Part shown: positions 1-7,336 of the stretch, in pieces
How positions within the stretch are numbered: position 1 is the stretch's first letter
Layout: each line of letters begins with the position of its first letter
NCBI GenBank assembly: GCA_002448875.1
Contig: DKAS01000101.1
Coordinates: forward strand, 1 to 7,336
Source of the DNA: Proteobacteria bacterium UBA6920
GTDB lineage: Bacteria > Pseudomonadota > Gammaproteobacteria > SG8-11
Direction of reading: 5' to 3'
Length of the DNA stretch: 7,336 nt
The notes under the pieces: generated by a model
Told to the model about the DNA's origin: nothing
Database searches by the model: none
Seen by the model: only the letters and a program-made list of their open reading frames with translations
Translations under genes and position numbers: made by a program

Positions 1-523
<523 letters not shown>

Positions 524-1591
524 ATGCGCATCGGTATCCCCAAAGAAATCAAAGTGCTCGAAGGCCGGGTGGCGCTCATTCCCGCCGCCGCCGGGGAAAT
601 GGTCAGACACGGGCACGAGGTATTCCTGGAAAAATCCGCGGGGGTGTTGAGCGGCTACGATGATGCGGCCTACCGCGCGGTGGGTGTGCAGATTGTCGAT
701 AACGCCAAGGCCTTGTACGACACGGCACAACTGGTTCTCAAAGTGAAGGAGCCGCAACCGCAGGAGTTCGATCTGCTGCGGCGCGATCATCTGCTGTTTT
801 CCTATCTGCATCTGGCGGCGGAGCCGGTGTTGCTGCAGGCCCTGCAGGATATCGGCCTGACCGCGGTGGCGTTCGAAACGGTGCAGGAGGCCGACGGCAG
901 TCTGCCGCTGCTGGCGCCCATGAGCGATATCGCCGGCCGCATCGCCACCCAAGTGGGCGCGCATTTGCTGCATCGGCCCCAGGGTGGCAAGGGCATTCTG
1001 CTGGGCGGTCTGCCGGCGGTGGAGCGGGGCAAGGTAGTGGTGCTTGGCGCCGGCGTGGCCGGTGGCAACGCGGCAACGGTGGCCGCGGCGCTGGGCGCGC
1101 AGGTGGTGGTGTTCGATCGCAACCGGCAGAAGCTGGAGCATATGCGCGCGCTGGGCCCTAATGTGACGGCGCTGTACGCATTCGATGATGCCATCAAGCG
1201 CGAAGTGCTGGGCGCGGATCTGCTGATCGGGGCGGTGCTCATTACCGGCGCGCGCGCCCCCCACCTGGTGGACGCGCAGACCGTACGCCGTATGCAGGCG
1301 GGCAGCGTCATTATCGATATTTCGGTGGATCAGGGTGGCTGCATCGAAACCACCCGTCCGACCAACTATGCCGACCCCACCTATGTCTGGGAGGGGGTGC
1401 TGCATTTTGGCGTGACCAATATGCCTGGTGCCGTTCCCCGCAGCTCCTCCCAGGCGATTTCCGCCGCCCTGATTCCCTACGTGAGCCAGCTGGCGGATCA
1501 AGGCGCCGAGGCGACTGCGGCTCTGCGTAAGGGTATTAACGTCATGGGTGGTAAGGTAATACACCCGGCATTACAGCGGGAACTGGCATAA
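524..1591 (+). CDS. ald: Alanine dehydrogenase
   Basis: It catalyses the reversible NAD-dependent oxidative deamination of L-alanine to pyruvate and ammonium in the cytoplasm; family members are usually hexamers. The protein is 355 aa, against about 370 for the Mycobacterium and Bacillus enzymes, mainly because it ends about 11 residues early after KGINVMGG. Family active-site residues are in register: R15, K75 (KVKEP), H96 (YLHLAA), D269 (SVDQGG) and N299 (TNMPGAVPR). The Rossmann motif GAGVAG is at 175-180, and the acidic D198 after the second strand predicts NAD preference; it is followed by R199. The ATG has AGGAG 5 nt upstream. The gene sits between divergent trxB and ftsK, the slot of lrp in E. 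coli. Saccharopine dehydrogenase and transhydrogenase PntA are relatives, but the conserved motifs favour Ald. Confidence 0.94.
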   Translation: MRIGIPKEIKVLEGRVALIPAAAGEMVRHGHEVFLEKSAGVLSGYDDAAYRAVGVQIVDNAKALYDTAQLVLKVKEPQPQEFDLLRRDHLLFSYLHLAAEPVLLQALQDIGLTAVAFETVQEADGSLPLLAPMSDIAGRIATQVGAHLLHRPQGGKGILLGGLPAVERGKVVVLGAGVAGGNAATVAAALGAQVVVFDRNRQKLEHMRALGPNVTALYAFDDAIKREVLGADLLIGAVLITGARAPHLVDAQTVRRMQAGSVIIDISVDQGGCIETTRPTNYADPTYVWEGVLHFGVTNMPGAVPRSSSQAISAALIPYVSQLADQGAEATAALRKGINVMGGKVIHPALQRELA

Positions 1592-1596
1592 GGAGG
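1589..1596 (+). promoter_or_regulatory. Perfect Shine-Dalgarno overlapping the ald stop codon
   Basis: TAAGGAGG fully complements the 16S rRNA tail and shares its TAA with the ald stop. It is 65 nt from the ftsK ATG, too far to serve it. The only start codon at normal distance is the TTG at 1602 (5 nt spacing), which opens a 19-codon ORF. Confidence 0.5.
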
Positions 1597-1601
1597 CGTA
1601 T

Positions 1602-1661
1602 TTGATTAGTCTTATCAGTTATATGAATCGCTATTTCCGTAAATTAATTCTGGGGTATTGA
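1602..1661 (+). CDS. Possible 19-codon leader ORF coupled to ftsK
   Basis: A TTG start 5 nt after the perfect Shine-Dalgarno TAAGGAGG opens an ORF reading [19 protein letters not shown], ending in TGA at 1659-1661. The A of this stop is the first base of the ftsK ATG (TGATG), the classic layout for translational coupling by re-initiation. The frame differs from ftsK, so this is not a missed N-terminal extension. The peptide is hydrophobic with three basic residues. I do not recognise it. The stretch is only about 31% GC in a GC-rich neighbourhood, so a promoter region with a chance ORF is a fair alternative. An internal ATG at 1623 is also possible. Confidence 0.25.
   Translation: MISLISYMNRYFRKLILGY
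1603..1617. promoter_or_regulatory. 15-bp dyad, possible operator before ftsK
   Basis: TGATTAGTCTTATCA is an odd-length imperfect palindrome: the arms TGAT/ATCA and the inner AG/CT are symmetric about T1610 (12 of 15 positions equal their reverse complement). It lies in the AT-rich gap between ald and ftsK. It does not fit the FNR (TTGAT-N4-ATCAA) or LexA (CTGT-N8-ACAG) spacing. I could not pair it with a convincing -35/-10 set, so binding by a regulator is only a suggestion. Confidence 0.2.
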
Positions 1662-3937
1662 TGGATCGTATGGAAGACTCGCTGCCCGGTCACCACATCA
1701 GTCGCGGCCTCAAGGAAGGCGCGCTGATCGTTCTCGGGGCCCTGTCCATTTATCTGCTGGTGGCCTTGGCCAGCTACCAGCCCGCCGATCCGGGCTGGTC
1801 GCACAGCGCCGCCGGTGGCAAGGTGGCCAATCTGGGTGGCATTGCCGGCGCCTGGTTTGCCGATATCTTCCTCTACGTGTTCGGCTACCTGGCGTATCTG
1901 TTTCCGGTGATGATCGCGTTCGCCGGTTATGCCATCTTTCAGGACCGTTACGCGCCGCACCTGATCCGGGTGCCGGTGGCCCTGGTGCGTTCCAGCGGCT
2001 TTCTGCTGACGGTAATCACGGGCTGCGGTCTGTCCACCCTGCATTTCATGGGGACTCAGCGCCTGCCCTGGAACGCCGGCGGTATCGTCGGCGACCTGGT
2101 GGGCGGTGCTCTGATCGGCGTGTTTCATCCCCTGGGCGCCACCCTGTTTCTGCTGGCCTTGTTTCTCACCGGCGTGACCCTGTTCACCGGGCTGTCCTGG
2201 ATCAGTCTGATGGACGTCATCGGTCGTTCGGTGCTGGCGGGTTTGAGCGCGCTGCGCGGCCTGGGGCGGCGCCTGCAGGATTATCTGCAGGGACGACGCG
2301 CCCGCGTGCAGCGGGTGGAAATGCTGGAGGAAACGCGGTCGGTGGAAAAGGAAAAACGCGCGCCGCGCATTGAGCCGCGGGTCGCGGCGCCGGCACCCAG
2401 TCCGCGGGTGGAGAAGGAAAAACAGATCCAATTGTTCACCACCCCCGGCAATACCGAGCTGCCGCCACTCGACCTGCTCGACGCGCCGGAGCCGACCCGT
2501 AACACCATCTCCAAGGCGGCGCTGGAAGCCATGTCGCGCCAGGTGGAGATCAAACTGCGGGAATTCAATGTCGAGGCCGAGGTGGTGGCGGTGCACCCGG
2601 GACCGGTGGTTACCCGCTATGAATTGAAGCTGGCGCCGGGGGTCAAGGTCAGTCAGGTCAGCAACCTGGCCAAGGACATGGCGCGTTCGCTGGCGGTCAT
2701 CTCCGTGCGCGTGGTGGAGGTGATTCCGGGCAAACCGACCATAGGCATAGAAATTCCCAACGAGTTCCGTGAAGTGGTGCGGCTGAGCGAGATCATCGCT
2801 TCCGAAGCATATGAAGCGGCCAAATCACCTCTGACCCTGGCTCTGGGTAAGGACATCAGCGGCCATCCCATGGTGGCCGACCTGACCCGCATGCCACATC
2901 TGCTGGTGGCCGGAACCACGGGCTCCGGTAAATCGGTGGCGCTCAATGCCATGGTGCTCAGTCTGCTGTACAAAACCAGCCCGCGCGACGTGCGCATGAT
3001 CATGATCGATCCGAAGATGCTGGAGCTCAGCGTCTACCAGGACATCCCCCATCTGCTGGCGCCGGTGGTGACGGACATGAAGGAGGCGGCCAATGCCCTG
3101 CGCTGGTGTGTCAAGGAAATGGACAAGCGTTATGCCTTGATGGCCAGTCTGGGAGTGCGCAATATCGTCGGCTACAACCGCAAGGTGAAGGAAGCCGAGG
3201 ACGCCGGTCAGCCGCTGCTGGATCCTACTCATAAGCCGGTGGACGCCGAGGACAAGCCGGGCAAACTGGAAACCCTGCCCTATCTGGTGGTCATCGTCGA
3301 CGAACTGGCCGATATGATGATGCTGGTAGGCAAGAAAGTGGAAGAGCTCATCGCCCGCCTGGCGCAGAAGGCGCGCGCCTCCGGCGTGCATTTGCTGCTG
3401 GCGACGCAACGACCGTCGGTGGATGTGCTCACTGGCTTGATCAAGGCCAATATTCCCACCCGTATCGCCTTCCAGGTATCGTCCAAGATCGATTCCCGCA
3501 CCATCCTCGACCAGATGGGAGCCGAACAGCTGCTGGGTCACGGCGATATGCTGTATCTGCCACCGGGCACCGCCTTGCCGGTGCGCATTCACGGCGCCTT
3601 CGTCGACGATCACGAGGTGCATAAGATCGTCAGTTATCTCAAGCAGCAGGGCAAGCCCAATTACATCGACGCCATCCTCGAAGGGCCGGCGGACGGTGAA
3701 GGCCCGTTGATGGGCGGCGGCGATAGCGACGGCGAGCAGGATCCGCTGTACGACGAAGCCGTGCGTTTCGTCACCGAAACGCGCAAGGCGTCCATTTCCT
3801 CGGTGCAACGCAAGTTGAAGATAGGCTACAATCGCGCCGCGCGCATGGTCGAGGAAATGGAACGGGTCGGCATCGTCGGCCCGCTGGAATCCAATGGCGC
3901 GCGCGAGGTGCTGGCGGCGGCGCCGCCGGCACCGTAA
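1661..3937 (+). CDS. ftsK: DNA translocase FtsK
   Basis: This septum-anchored, ATP-driven DNA pump clears chromosome ends from the closing septum and, in known systems, activates XerCD recombination at dif. The 758-aa protein has four hydrophobic segments (about 21-38, 64-92, 106-128, 146-176), then a short charged Pro/Arg/Glu-rich linker (about 200-255), the QIQLF and LPPLDLL motifs (255-273), and the RecA-like motor with Walker A GTTGSGKS (418-425) and Walker B LVVIVDE (542-548). The C-terminal winged-helix gamma domain (about 694-755, [20 protein letters not shown]) is the part that reads polar KOPS sequences. The linker is far shorter than in E. coli FtsK (1329 aa), as in many bacteria. 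The ATG at 1661 is chosen because GGGG at 1652-1655 is 5 nt upstream; TTG 1658 is too close and ATG 1670 rather far. Confidence 0.97.
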   Translation: MDRMEDSLPGHHISRGLKEGALIVLGALSIYLLVALASYQPADPGWSHSAAGGKVANLGGIAGAWFADIFLYVFGYLAYLFPVMIAFAGYAIFQDRYAPHLIRVPVALVRSSGFLLTVITGCGLSTLHFMGTQRLPWNAGGIVGDLVGGALIGVFHPLGATLFLLALFLTGVTLFTGLSWISLMDVIGRSVLAGLSALRGLGRRLQDYLQGRRARVQRVEMLEETRSVEKEKRAPRIEPRVAAPAPSPRVEKEKQIQLFTTPGNTELPPLDLLDAPEPTRNTISKAALEAMSRQVEIKLREFNVEAEVVAVHPGPVVTRYELKLAPGVKVSQVSNLAKDMARSLAVISVRVVEVIPGKPTIGIEIPNEFREVVRLSEIIASEAYEAAKSPLTLALGKDISGHPMVADLTRMPHLLVAGTTGSGKSVALNAMVLSLLYKTSPRDVRMIMIDPKMLELSVYQDIPHLLAPVVTDMKEAANALRWCVKEMDKRYALMASLGVRNIVGYNRKVKEAEDAGQPLLDPTHKPVDAEDKPGKLETLPYLVVIVDELADMMMLVGKKVEELIARLAQKARASGVHLLLATQRPSVDVLTGLIKANIPTRIAFQVSSKIDSRTILDQMGAEQLLGHGDMLYLPPGTALPVRIHGAFVDDHEVHKIVSYLKQQGKPNYIDAILEGPADGEGPLMGGGDSDGEQDPLYDEAVRFVTETRKASISSVQRKLKIGYNRAARMVEEMERVGIVGPLESNGAREVLAAAPPAP

Positions 3938-3992
3938 TGTGCCGCTGTTCGATTGTGCGCACCCTGACATGCAAGCTACCGCCGGATTCATT

Positions 3993-4622
3993 ATGCGCAG
4001 TCTATTGATCGTTGTCCTTCTGGCCTGCAGCCAGCTCGCCGCCGCCGATACCGGCCGTGACCGGCTGCAGGCATTCGTCAAGCAGGTGCAGAGCCTGGAA
4101 GCCCTGTTCACTCAGACCGTGCGTGATCCCAACGGCAAGGTGACCCAGGAGGCGTCCGGCCAGTTCCGCATGCAGCGCCCCGGCAGGTTTCGCTGGCATT
4201 ACCAGAAGCCCTATGAGCAGCTGCTGGTGGGCGACGGCAACAAACTGTGGATCTACGATAAGGATCTGCAGCAGGTGACGGTCAAGGAAATGCGCTCCGC
4301 CATCGGCAATACCCCGGCTCTGCTGCTCAGCGGCGCCGTTAATCTACAGGACAATTTCATCATCGGCGACGTACCGGCGGTGCAGGCGCCGGCGGCGGAC
4401 TCGTTGCAATGGGTAGAATTGCAGCCCCGCGACGCCGAAGCGGGTTTCAGCAAGCTGCGCCTCGGGTTTGATGGCAGCGTGATCAAGAGCATGGAATTGT
4501 TCGATAATTTCGGGCAGACCACCCTGCTGCGGTTCCATGACAGCCATATCAATCTTCCCCTGGACGCGGACAATTTCCGGTTCAAGCCGCCGGCGGGAGT
4601 GGATGTCATTGAAGACTTTTAG
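3993..4622 (+). CDS. lolA: Outer-membrane lipoprotein carrier protein LolA
   Basis: LolA is the periplasmic chaperone that accepts lipoproteins from the LolCDE transporter and hands them to LolB at the outer membrane. From the ATG at 3993 it is 209 aa, close to the 203-aa E. coli precursor. Residues 1-18 form a signal peptide with an AxA site (AAA before D19). Family stretches are RPGRFRWHY (62-70, R62 matching E. coli mature R43), LLVGDGNKLWIYD (77-89), GNTPALLL (105-112) and the C-terminal FRFKPPAGVDV (195-205). A Cys at residue 12 after LLA looks slightly like a lipobox, but the preceding segment is too short and the family is soluble. An in-frame ATG at 3969 would add eight residues before the signal peptide and is less likely; neither start has a strong Shine-Dalgarno. 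It follows ftsK after 55 bp, as in E. coli. Confidence 0.95.
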   Translation: MRSLLIVVLLACSQLAAADTGRDRLQAFVKQVQSLEALFTQTVRDPNGKVTQEASGQFRMQRPGRFRWHYQKPYEQLLVGDGNKLWIYDKDLQQVTVKEMRSAIGNTPALLLSGAVNLQDNFIIGDVPAVQAPAADSLQWVELQPRDAEAGFSKLRLGFDGSVIKSMELFDNFGQTTLLRFHDSHINLPLDADNFRFKPPAGVDVIEDF

Positions 4623-4634
4623 GAAGCATTGCCC

Positions 4635-5996
4635 GTGCGCCAGCTGTCCATGAACGCGGCGCAGGACGCGCCGCAGGCGCGCCCGCTGGCCGATCGCATG
4701 CGTCCACGCGAGCTGGACGAATTTGCCGGTCAGCAGCACATTCTGGCGCCCGGCCGGGCATTGCGCAGCGCCATCGCCAGCGGCGCCATGCACTCGCTGG
4801 TGTTGTGGGGGCCGCCCGGTACCGGCAAGACGACGCTGGCGCTGCTCATCGCCGGTTACATTCAGGCCCGCTTCGCCAGTCTGTCGGCGGTGTTGTCCGG
4901 GGTGAAGGAAATACGCGCCGCCATTGAAGCCGCGCAGCAGGCCCGCGACCTGGAGGGGCGGGCAACGGTGCTGTTCGTGGACGAGGTGCATCGCTTCAAC
5001 AAGAGCCAGCAGGACGCGTTTCTGCCGCACATCGAAAACGGCACCATCGTTTTCATCGGCGCCACCACCGAAAATCCCTCCTTTGAGCTGAACAACGCCC
5101 TGCTGTCGCGGGCGCGGGTGTACGTGCTCAAGGCCTTGCAGGCGCCGGACCTGCGCGTCATCATCGACCGCGCGCTGGCGGATGCGCAGCGCGGACTGGG
5201 CGCATTGCATCTGAACATGGCGCCGGAGCTGCGGGATCTGCTGGCGCAGGCGGCCGATGGCGACGCGCGCCGGGCGTTGAATCTGCTGGAAGCGGCGGCC
5301 GATCTGGCGCCGGAGCAGGCCGGTGGCGGCAGGCAGATCGACGCGGCGGTGCTGCAGGACGTCATCGGCGCCGGCTGGCGCCGCTTCGACAAGGGCGGTG
5401 AAGCGTTTTACGACCAGATTTCCGCCTTGCACAAGTCGCTGCGCGGGTCGGCGCCGGATGCTGCTTTATACTGGCTGTGCCGCATGCTGGATGGCGGTTG
5501 CGATCCGCTGTATGTGGCGCGACGGGTAGTGCGCATGGCCTGCGAGGACATTGGCAATGCCGATCCCCGCGCCCTGCAGCTGGCGCTCAATGCGTGGGAT
5601 GTGCTGGAACGCCTGGGCAGTCCCGAAGGGGAGCTGGCGCTGGCACAGGCCGTGCTGTATCTGGCCTGTGCTCCCAAGAGCAACGCGGTCTATACTGCTT
5701 ACAATGCGGCCATGGCCGACGTGCGTGCCGGCGCATCTCTGGAGGTGCCGATGCATTTGCGCAATGCGCCGACCCGCTTGCTGCGCGATCTGGGTTATGG
5801 CAAAGCCTACCGTTACGCCCATGACGAAGCGGAGGGTTACGCGGCGGGGGTCGATTATTTCCCCGATGCTATGTCCGGACGGCAATACTACCAGCCGGTG
5901 AACCGGGGCTTGGAACAGAAAATTGCCGCCAAGCTGGCGCATTTACGCGAGTTGGACGCCATGGCTCGGGGCACGCCGCCGGACGGTGGCGGGTGA
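4635..5996 (+). CDS. rarA: Replication-associated recombination protein A (MgsA/WRNIP1 family AAA ATPase)
   Basis: RarA is a clamp-loader-like tetrameric ATPase that acts at stalled replication forks with SSB and recombination proteins. From GTG 4635 it has 453 residues (E. coli: 447). It shows Walker A GPPGTGKT (59-66), Walker B LFVDEVH (113-119), the strongly conserved [16 protein letters not shown] (119-134), sensor 1 GATTENPS (142-149), an arginine finger in LLSRARV (156-162) and sensor 2 GDARRALN (209-216). The C-terminal tetramerisation region includes [19 protein letters not shown] (262-280), [13 protein letters not shown] (343-355) and HLRNAPT (374-380). The start is uncertain: AGGAAG at 4621-4626 suits GTG 4635 (8 nt); TTG 4629 is too near, and ATG 4650 lacks a ribosome site but fits homologue length. 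The stop overlaps crcB by 4 nt (GTGA). Confidence 0.96.
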   Translation: MRQLSMNAAQDAPQARPLADRMRPRELDEFAGQQHILAPGRALRSAIASGAMHSLVLWGPPGTGKTTLALLIAGYIQARFASLSAVLSGVKEIRAAIEAAQQARDLEGRATVLFVDEVHRFNKSQQDAFLPHIENGTIVFIGATTENPSFELNNALLSRARVYVLKALQAPDLRVIIDRALADAQRGLGALHLNMAPELRDLLAQAADGDARRALNLLEAAADLAPEQAGGGRQIDAAVLQDVIGAGWRRFDKGGEAFYDQISALHKSLRGSAPDAALYWLCRMLDGGCDPLYVARRVVRMACEDIGNADPRALQLALNAWDVLERLGSPEGELALAQAVLYLACAPKSNAVYTAYNAAMADVRAGASLEVPMHLRNAPTRLLRDLGYGKAYRYAHDEAEGYAAGVDYFPDAMSGRQYYQPVNRGLEQKIAAKLAHLRELDAMARGTPPDGGG

Positions 5997-6367
5997 AGCA
6001 ACTGCTGTCCGTGGCCATCGGGGGCGCGGTCGGCGCCATGGGGCGCTACTGGCTGGCCACCTGGATCTATGCCCGTCTCGGCAGCGCTTTTCCTTACGGG
6101 ACCTTGGCCGTTAATGTAATGGGTTCCCTGCTGATGGGATTCCTGTTTACATTACTGGTCGAGCGTCTGGACCTGGATCCCGTCTGGCGGGCGTTGCTGA
6201 TGGTGGGGTTTTTGGGGGCGTTTACCACTTTTTCCACCTTTTCCCAGGAAACGCTGAATCTTCTGGAATTGCGGGAGTTCGGCAAGGCGCTGTTAAATGT
6301 CGTATTGAGCGTAGGGCTGTGCCTGGTGGCAACCTGGCTGGGGATGAATCTCGGGAGGCAACTATGA
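5993..6367 (+). CDS. crcB: Fluoride ion channel CrcB/Fluc
   Basis: Fluc proteins are small dual-topology homodimers that let fluoride leave the cytoplasm and protect against fluoride toxicity. The 124-aa protein has four hydrophobic segments. Family marks are [10 protein letters not shown] (10-19), [14 protein letters not shown] (36-49) with the pore Asn N41, and [13 protein letters not shown] (72-84) containing the two phenylalanines F80 and F83 that line the fluoride path in the family, plus the TTFSTF break thought to hold the central sodium. It starts with GTG inside the end of rarA (4-nt GTGA overlap) and ends overlapping the next gene by 4 nt (ATGA), so translation is probably coupled on both sides. 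No fluoride riboswitch is visible, since the upstream DNA is rarA coding sequence. Single-gene Fluc (not a two-gene heterodimer) is indicated, as no second crcB is present here. Confidence 0.95.
   Translation: MKQLLSVAIGGAVGAMGRYWLATWIYARLGSAFPYGTLAVNVMGSLLMGFLFTLLVERLDLDPVWRALLMVGFLGAFTTFSTFSQETLNLLELREFGKALLNVVLSVGLCLVATWLGMNLGRQL
6353..6358 (+). promoter_or_regulatory. Ribosome binding site deciding the DUF190 gene start
   Basis: GGGAGG inside the last codons of crcB is 5 nt from the ATG at 6364. It fixes the start of the DUF190 gene there rather than at the in-frame ATG at 6319, which would add fifteen crcB-overlapping residues absent from the family. Confidence 0.7.
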
Positions 6368-6672
6368 AACACGTTGAAGTTACCATGGTACGAATCTACC
6401 TGACGGAAGGACAGGGTATCCTGGCCAGTTTGCTCAAGCGCCTGCATGACTGGGAAAAGGTCAAGGGGGTCACGGTATTTCGCGGCATCTCCGGTTTCGG
6501 TCATTCCGGCGTCGTCCACACCTCGGTGGCGGTGGATCTGATGCTGGATCTGCCCGTGGTGGTGGAGTTTTTCGACGAGCCGGAGAAGGTGGCGTCGATA
6601 CTTGAACATTTATCCACCACCATCAGTCCGGGCCATATGATATTCTGGAATGCCAACGTCAACGTGGAATAG
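6364..6672 (+). CDS. DUF190 family protein (PII-like fold), CrcB partner
   Basis: This 102-aa protein belongs to DUF190 (Pfam PF02641), a family with a PII-like ferredoxin fold, no settled function and frequent adjacency to crcB. Evidence is the family pattern: VRIYLTEGQG (9-18), a helix LLKRLHDWEKVKG (23-35), the signature TVFRGISGFGHSGVVHT (37-53), DLPVVVEFFDEPEKV (62-76) and a closing beta strand GHMIFWNANV (90-99). It is complete and soluble, with no signal peptide or membrane segment. It overlaps crcB by 4 nt and has a strong ribosome site, which implies a matched or higher yield than the channel. By analogy with PII proteins that sit on transporters it may gate or sense for CrcB; that is inference. 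The stop is followed by a 35-bp gap to serS without a terminator. Confidence 0.9.
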   Translation: MKHVEVTMVRIYLTEGQGILASLLKRLHDWEKVKGVTVFRGISGFGHSGVVHTSVAVDLMLDLPVVVEFFDEPEKVASILEHLSTTISPGHMIFWNANVNVE

Positions 6673-6707
6673 TTAAAGAAGACAAATCTGTAGCAATAAG
6701 GTGAAAA

Positions 6708-7336
6708 ATGCTCGACCCAAAATTGTTTCGCGGCCAACTGGATGTGGTTGCCGCCCTGCTGGCCCGGCGGGGCGTCGCTCTTGACACGGCGCGCCTGGCG
6801 CAGCTGGAACTGCAGCGCAAGAATCTGCAGGTCACCACCGAGAATCTGCAAAATGAACGCAATTCCCGCTCCAAGGCCATAGGCCAGGCCAAGGCCAGGG
6901 GCGAAGATATCGAACCGCTGAAGGCGGAAGTCGGCCGTCTGGCCGAGGATTTGAAAGCCGCCGAGGAACAGCTGGCGCGCATTCAGGACGAGCTGCAGTC
7001 GCTGCTGCTGACACTGCCCAATGTTCTGCATGAGAGCGTGCCCGATGGCGGCAACGAGCAGGCCAATGTCGAAGTGCTGCGCTGGGGCACGCCGCGGCAG
7101 TTGCCGTTTGCCGCCCTGGATCATGTGGATCTGGGCGCCGGGCTGGGCATGGATTTCGAGAGCGCGGTAAAGATCACCGGCGCGCGCTTCGTGGTGCTGC
7201 GCGCCGGCCTGGCCAGACTGCATCGGGCGCTGATCCAGTTCATGCTTGATGTGCACACCCGTGATCATGGTTACACGGAAATGTACGTGCCCTATATGGT
7301 GAATGCCGACAGCCTGCGCGGCACCGGCCAGCTGCC
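6708..7336 (+). CDS. serS: Serine--tRNA ligase, N-terminal part (cut by right window edge)
   Basis: SerS charges tRNA-Ser (and tRNA-Sec where present) with serine. The window holds 209 full codons, about half the usual 430. Residues 1-26 and the long charged helical stretch of about 27-100 form the N-terminal coiled-coil arm that grips the tRNA-Ser variable arm, with [20 protein letters not shown] (45-64) and GEDIEPL nearly identical to E. coli. The LTLPN (102-105 region) and [10 protein letters not shown] (121-130) linker leads into the class II catalytic core ([11 protein letters not shown], about 154-164; [18 protein letters not shown]). The segment LGAGLGMDF (142-150) appears one residue shorter than the E. 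coli equivalent, at a variable junction. ATG 6708 follows TAAGGTGA (6697-6704), 3 nt away. It lies 35 bp after the DUF190 gene, in the conserved rarA-serS neighbourhood. Confidence 0.96.
   Translation, partial: MLDPKLFRGQLDVVAALLARRGVALDTARLAQLELQRKNLQVTTENLQNERNSRSKAIGQAKARGEDIEPLKAEVGRLAEDLKAAEEQLARIQDELQSLLLTLPNVLHESVPDGGNEQANVEVLRWGTPRQLPFAALDHVDLGAGLGMDFESAVKITGARFVVLRAGLARLHRALIQFMLDVHTRDHGYTEMYVPYMVNADSLRGTGQL

Noticed and set aside
1631..2596. A 321-codon minus-strand frame over the 5' half of ftsK
   Set aside because: It is an antisense shadow of the membrane domain of FtsK, with no motif or plausible start signal.
4000..4040. Possible lipobox (LLAC) making LolA a lipoprotein
   Set aside because: Cys is at residue 12 of a very short leader, Leu at -2 is atypical, and an AxA signal peptidase I site follows at residue 18, as expected for a soluble periplasmic LolA.
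2825..4111. A 428-codon open frame on the minus strand opposite ftsK and lolA
   Set aside because: The composition is His/Gln/Arg-rich, no family is recognisable, and it crosses two well-supported genes and their gap. It is a shadow frame.
4344..5432. A 362-codon minus-strand frame over lolA and rarA
   Set aside because: It is antisense to conserved RarA ATPase motifs, with low-complexity composition and no domain.
6673..6707. Possible terminator or promoter between the DUF190 gene and serS
   Set aside because: The 35 bp hold no inverted repeat and no credible -35/-10 pair; only the serS ribosome site is visible.
6501..7268. A 255-codon minus-strand frame over the DUF190 gene and serS
   Set aside because: It is antisense to two recognisable genes and shows no family features.

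Overview
This is an ordinary-looking, GC-rich bacterial chromosome segment. Most of it is coding, and most of the coding is core housekeeping genes. The best fit is a gammaproteobacterium: the order trxB (leftward) | ftsK - lolA - rarA - serS (rightward) is the arrangement I know from E. coli and Pseudomonas, and the protein sequences resemble gammaproteobacterial versions. I cannot name the genus from sequence alone.

Layout. 1-342 is the start of thioredoxin reductase (trxB), minus strand, cut by the window edge. 343-523 is a divergent intergenic region. 524-1591 is alanine dehydrogenase (ald), occupying the position where E. coli has lrp. 1592-1660 is a short AT-rich gap with a perfect Shine-Dalgarno, a possible 19-codon leader ORF and a 15-bp dyad. 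1661-3937 is ftsK, 3993-4622 is lolA, 4635-5996 is rarA, 5993-6367 is crcB (Fluc fluoride channel), 6364-6672 is a DUF190 protein, and 6708-7336 is the first half of serS, cut by the right edge.

How the genes relate. Everything from ald to serS points right. Gaps are short, rarA/crcB and crcB/DUF190 overlap by 4 nt (GTGA and ATGA), and I see no terminator hairpin between them, so one or more long transcripts are likely. The core jobs are unrelated: chromosome segregation (FtsK), lipoprotein traffic (LolA), stalled-fork handling (RarA) and tRNA-Ser charging (SerS). CrcB and DUF190 form a compact fluoride-related pair placed inside this block.

I found no RNA genes, mobile elements, CRISPR arrays or phage genes, and no convincing undescribed multi-gene system. 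The observations most worth checking are the coupled mini-ORF before ftsK, the CrcB-DUF190 pair with no visible riboswitch, and ald in the lrp slot.
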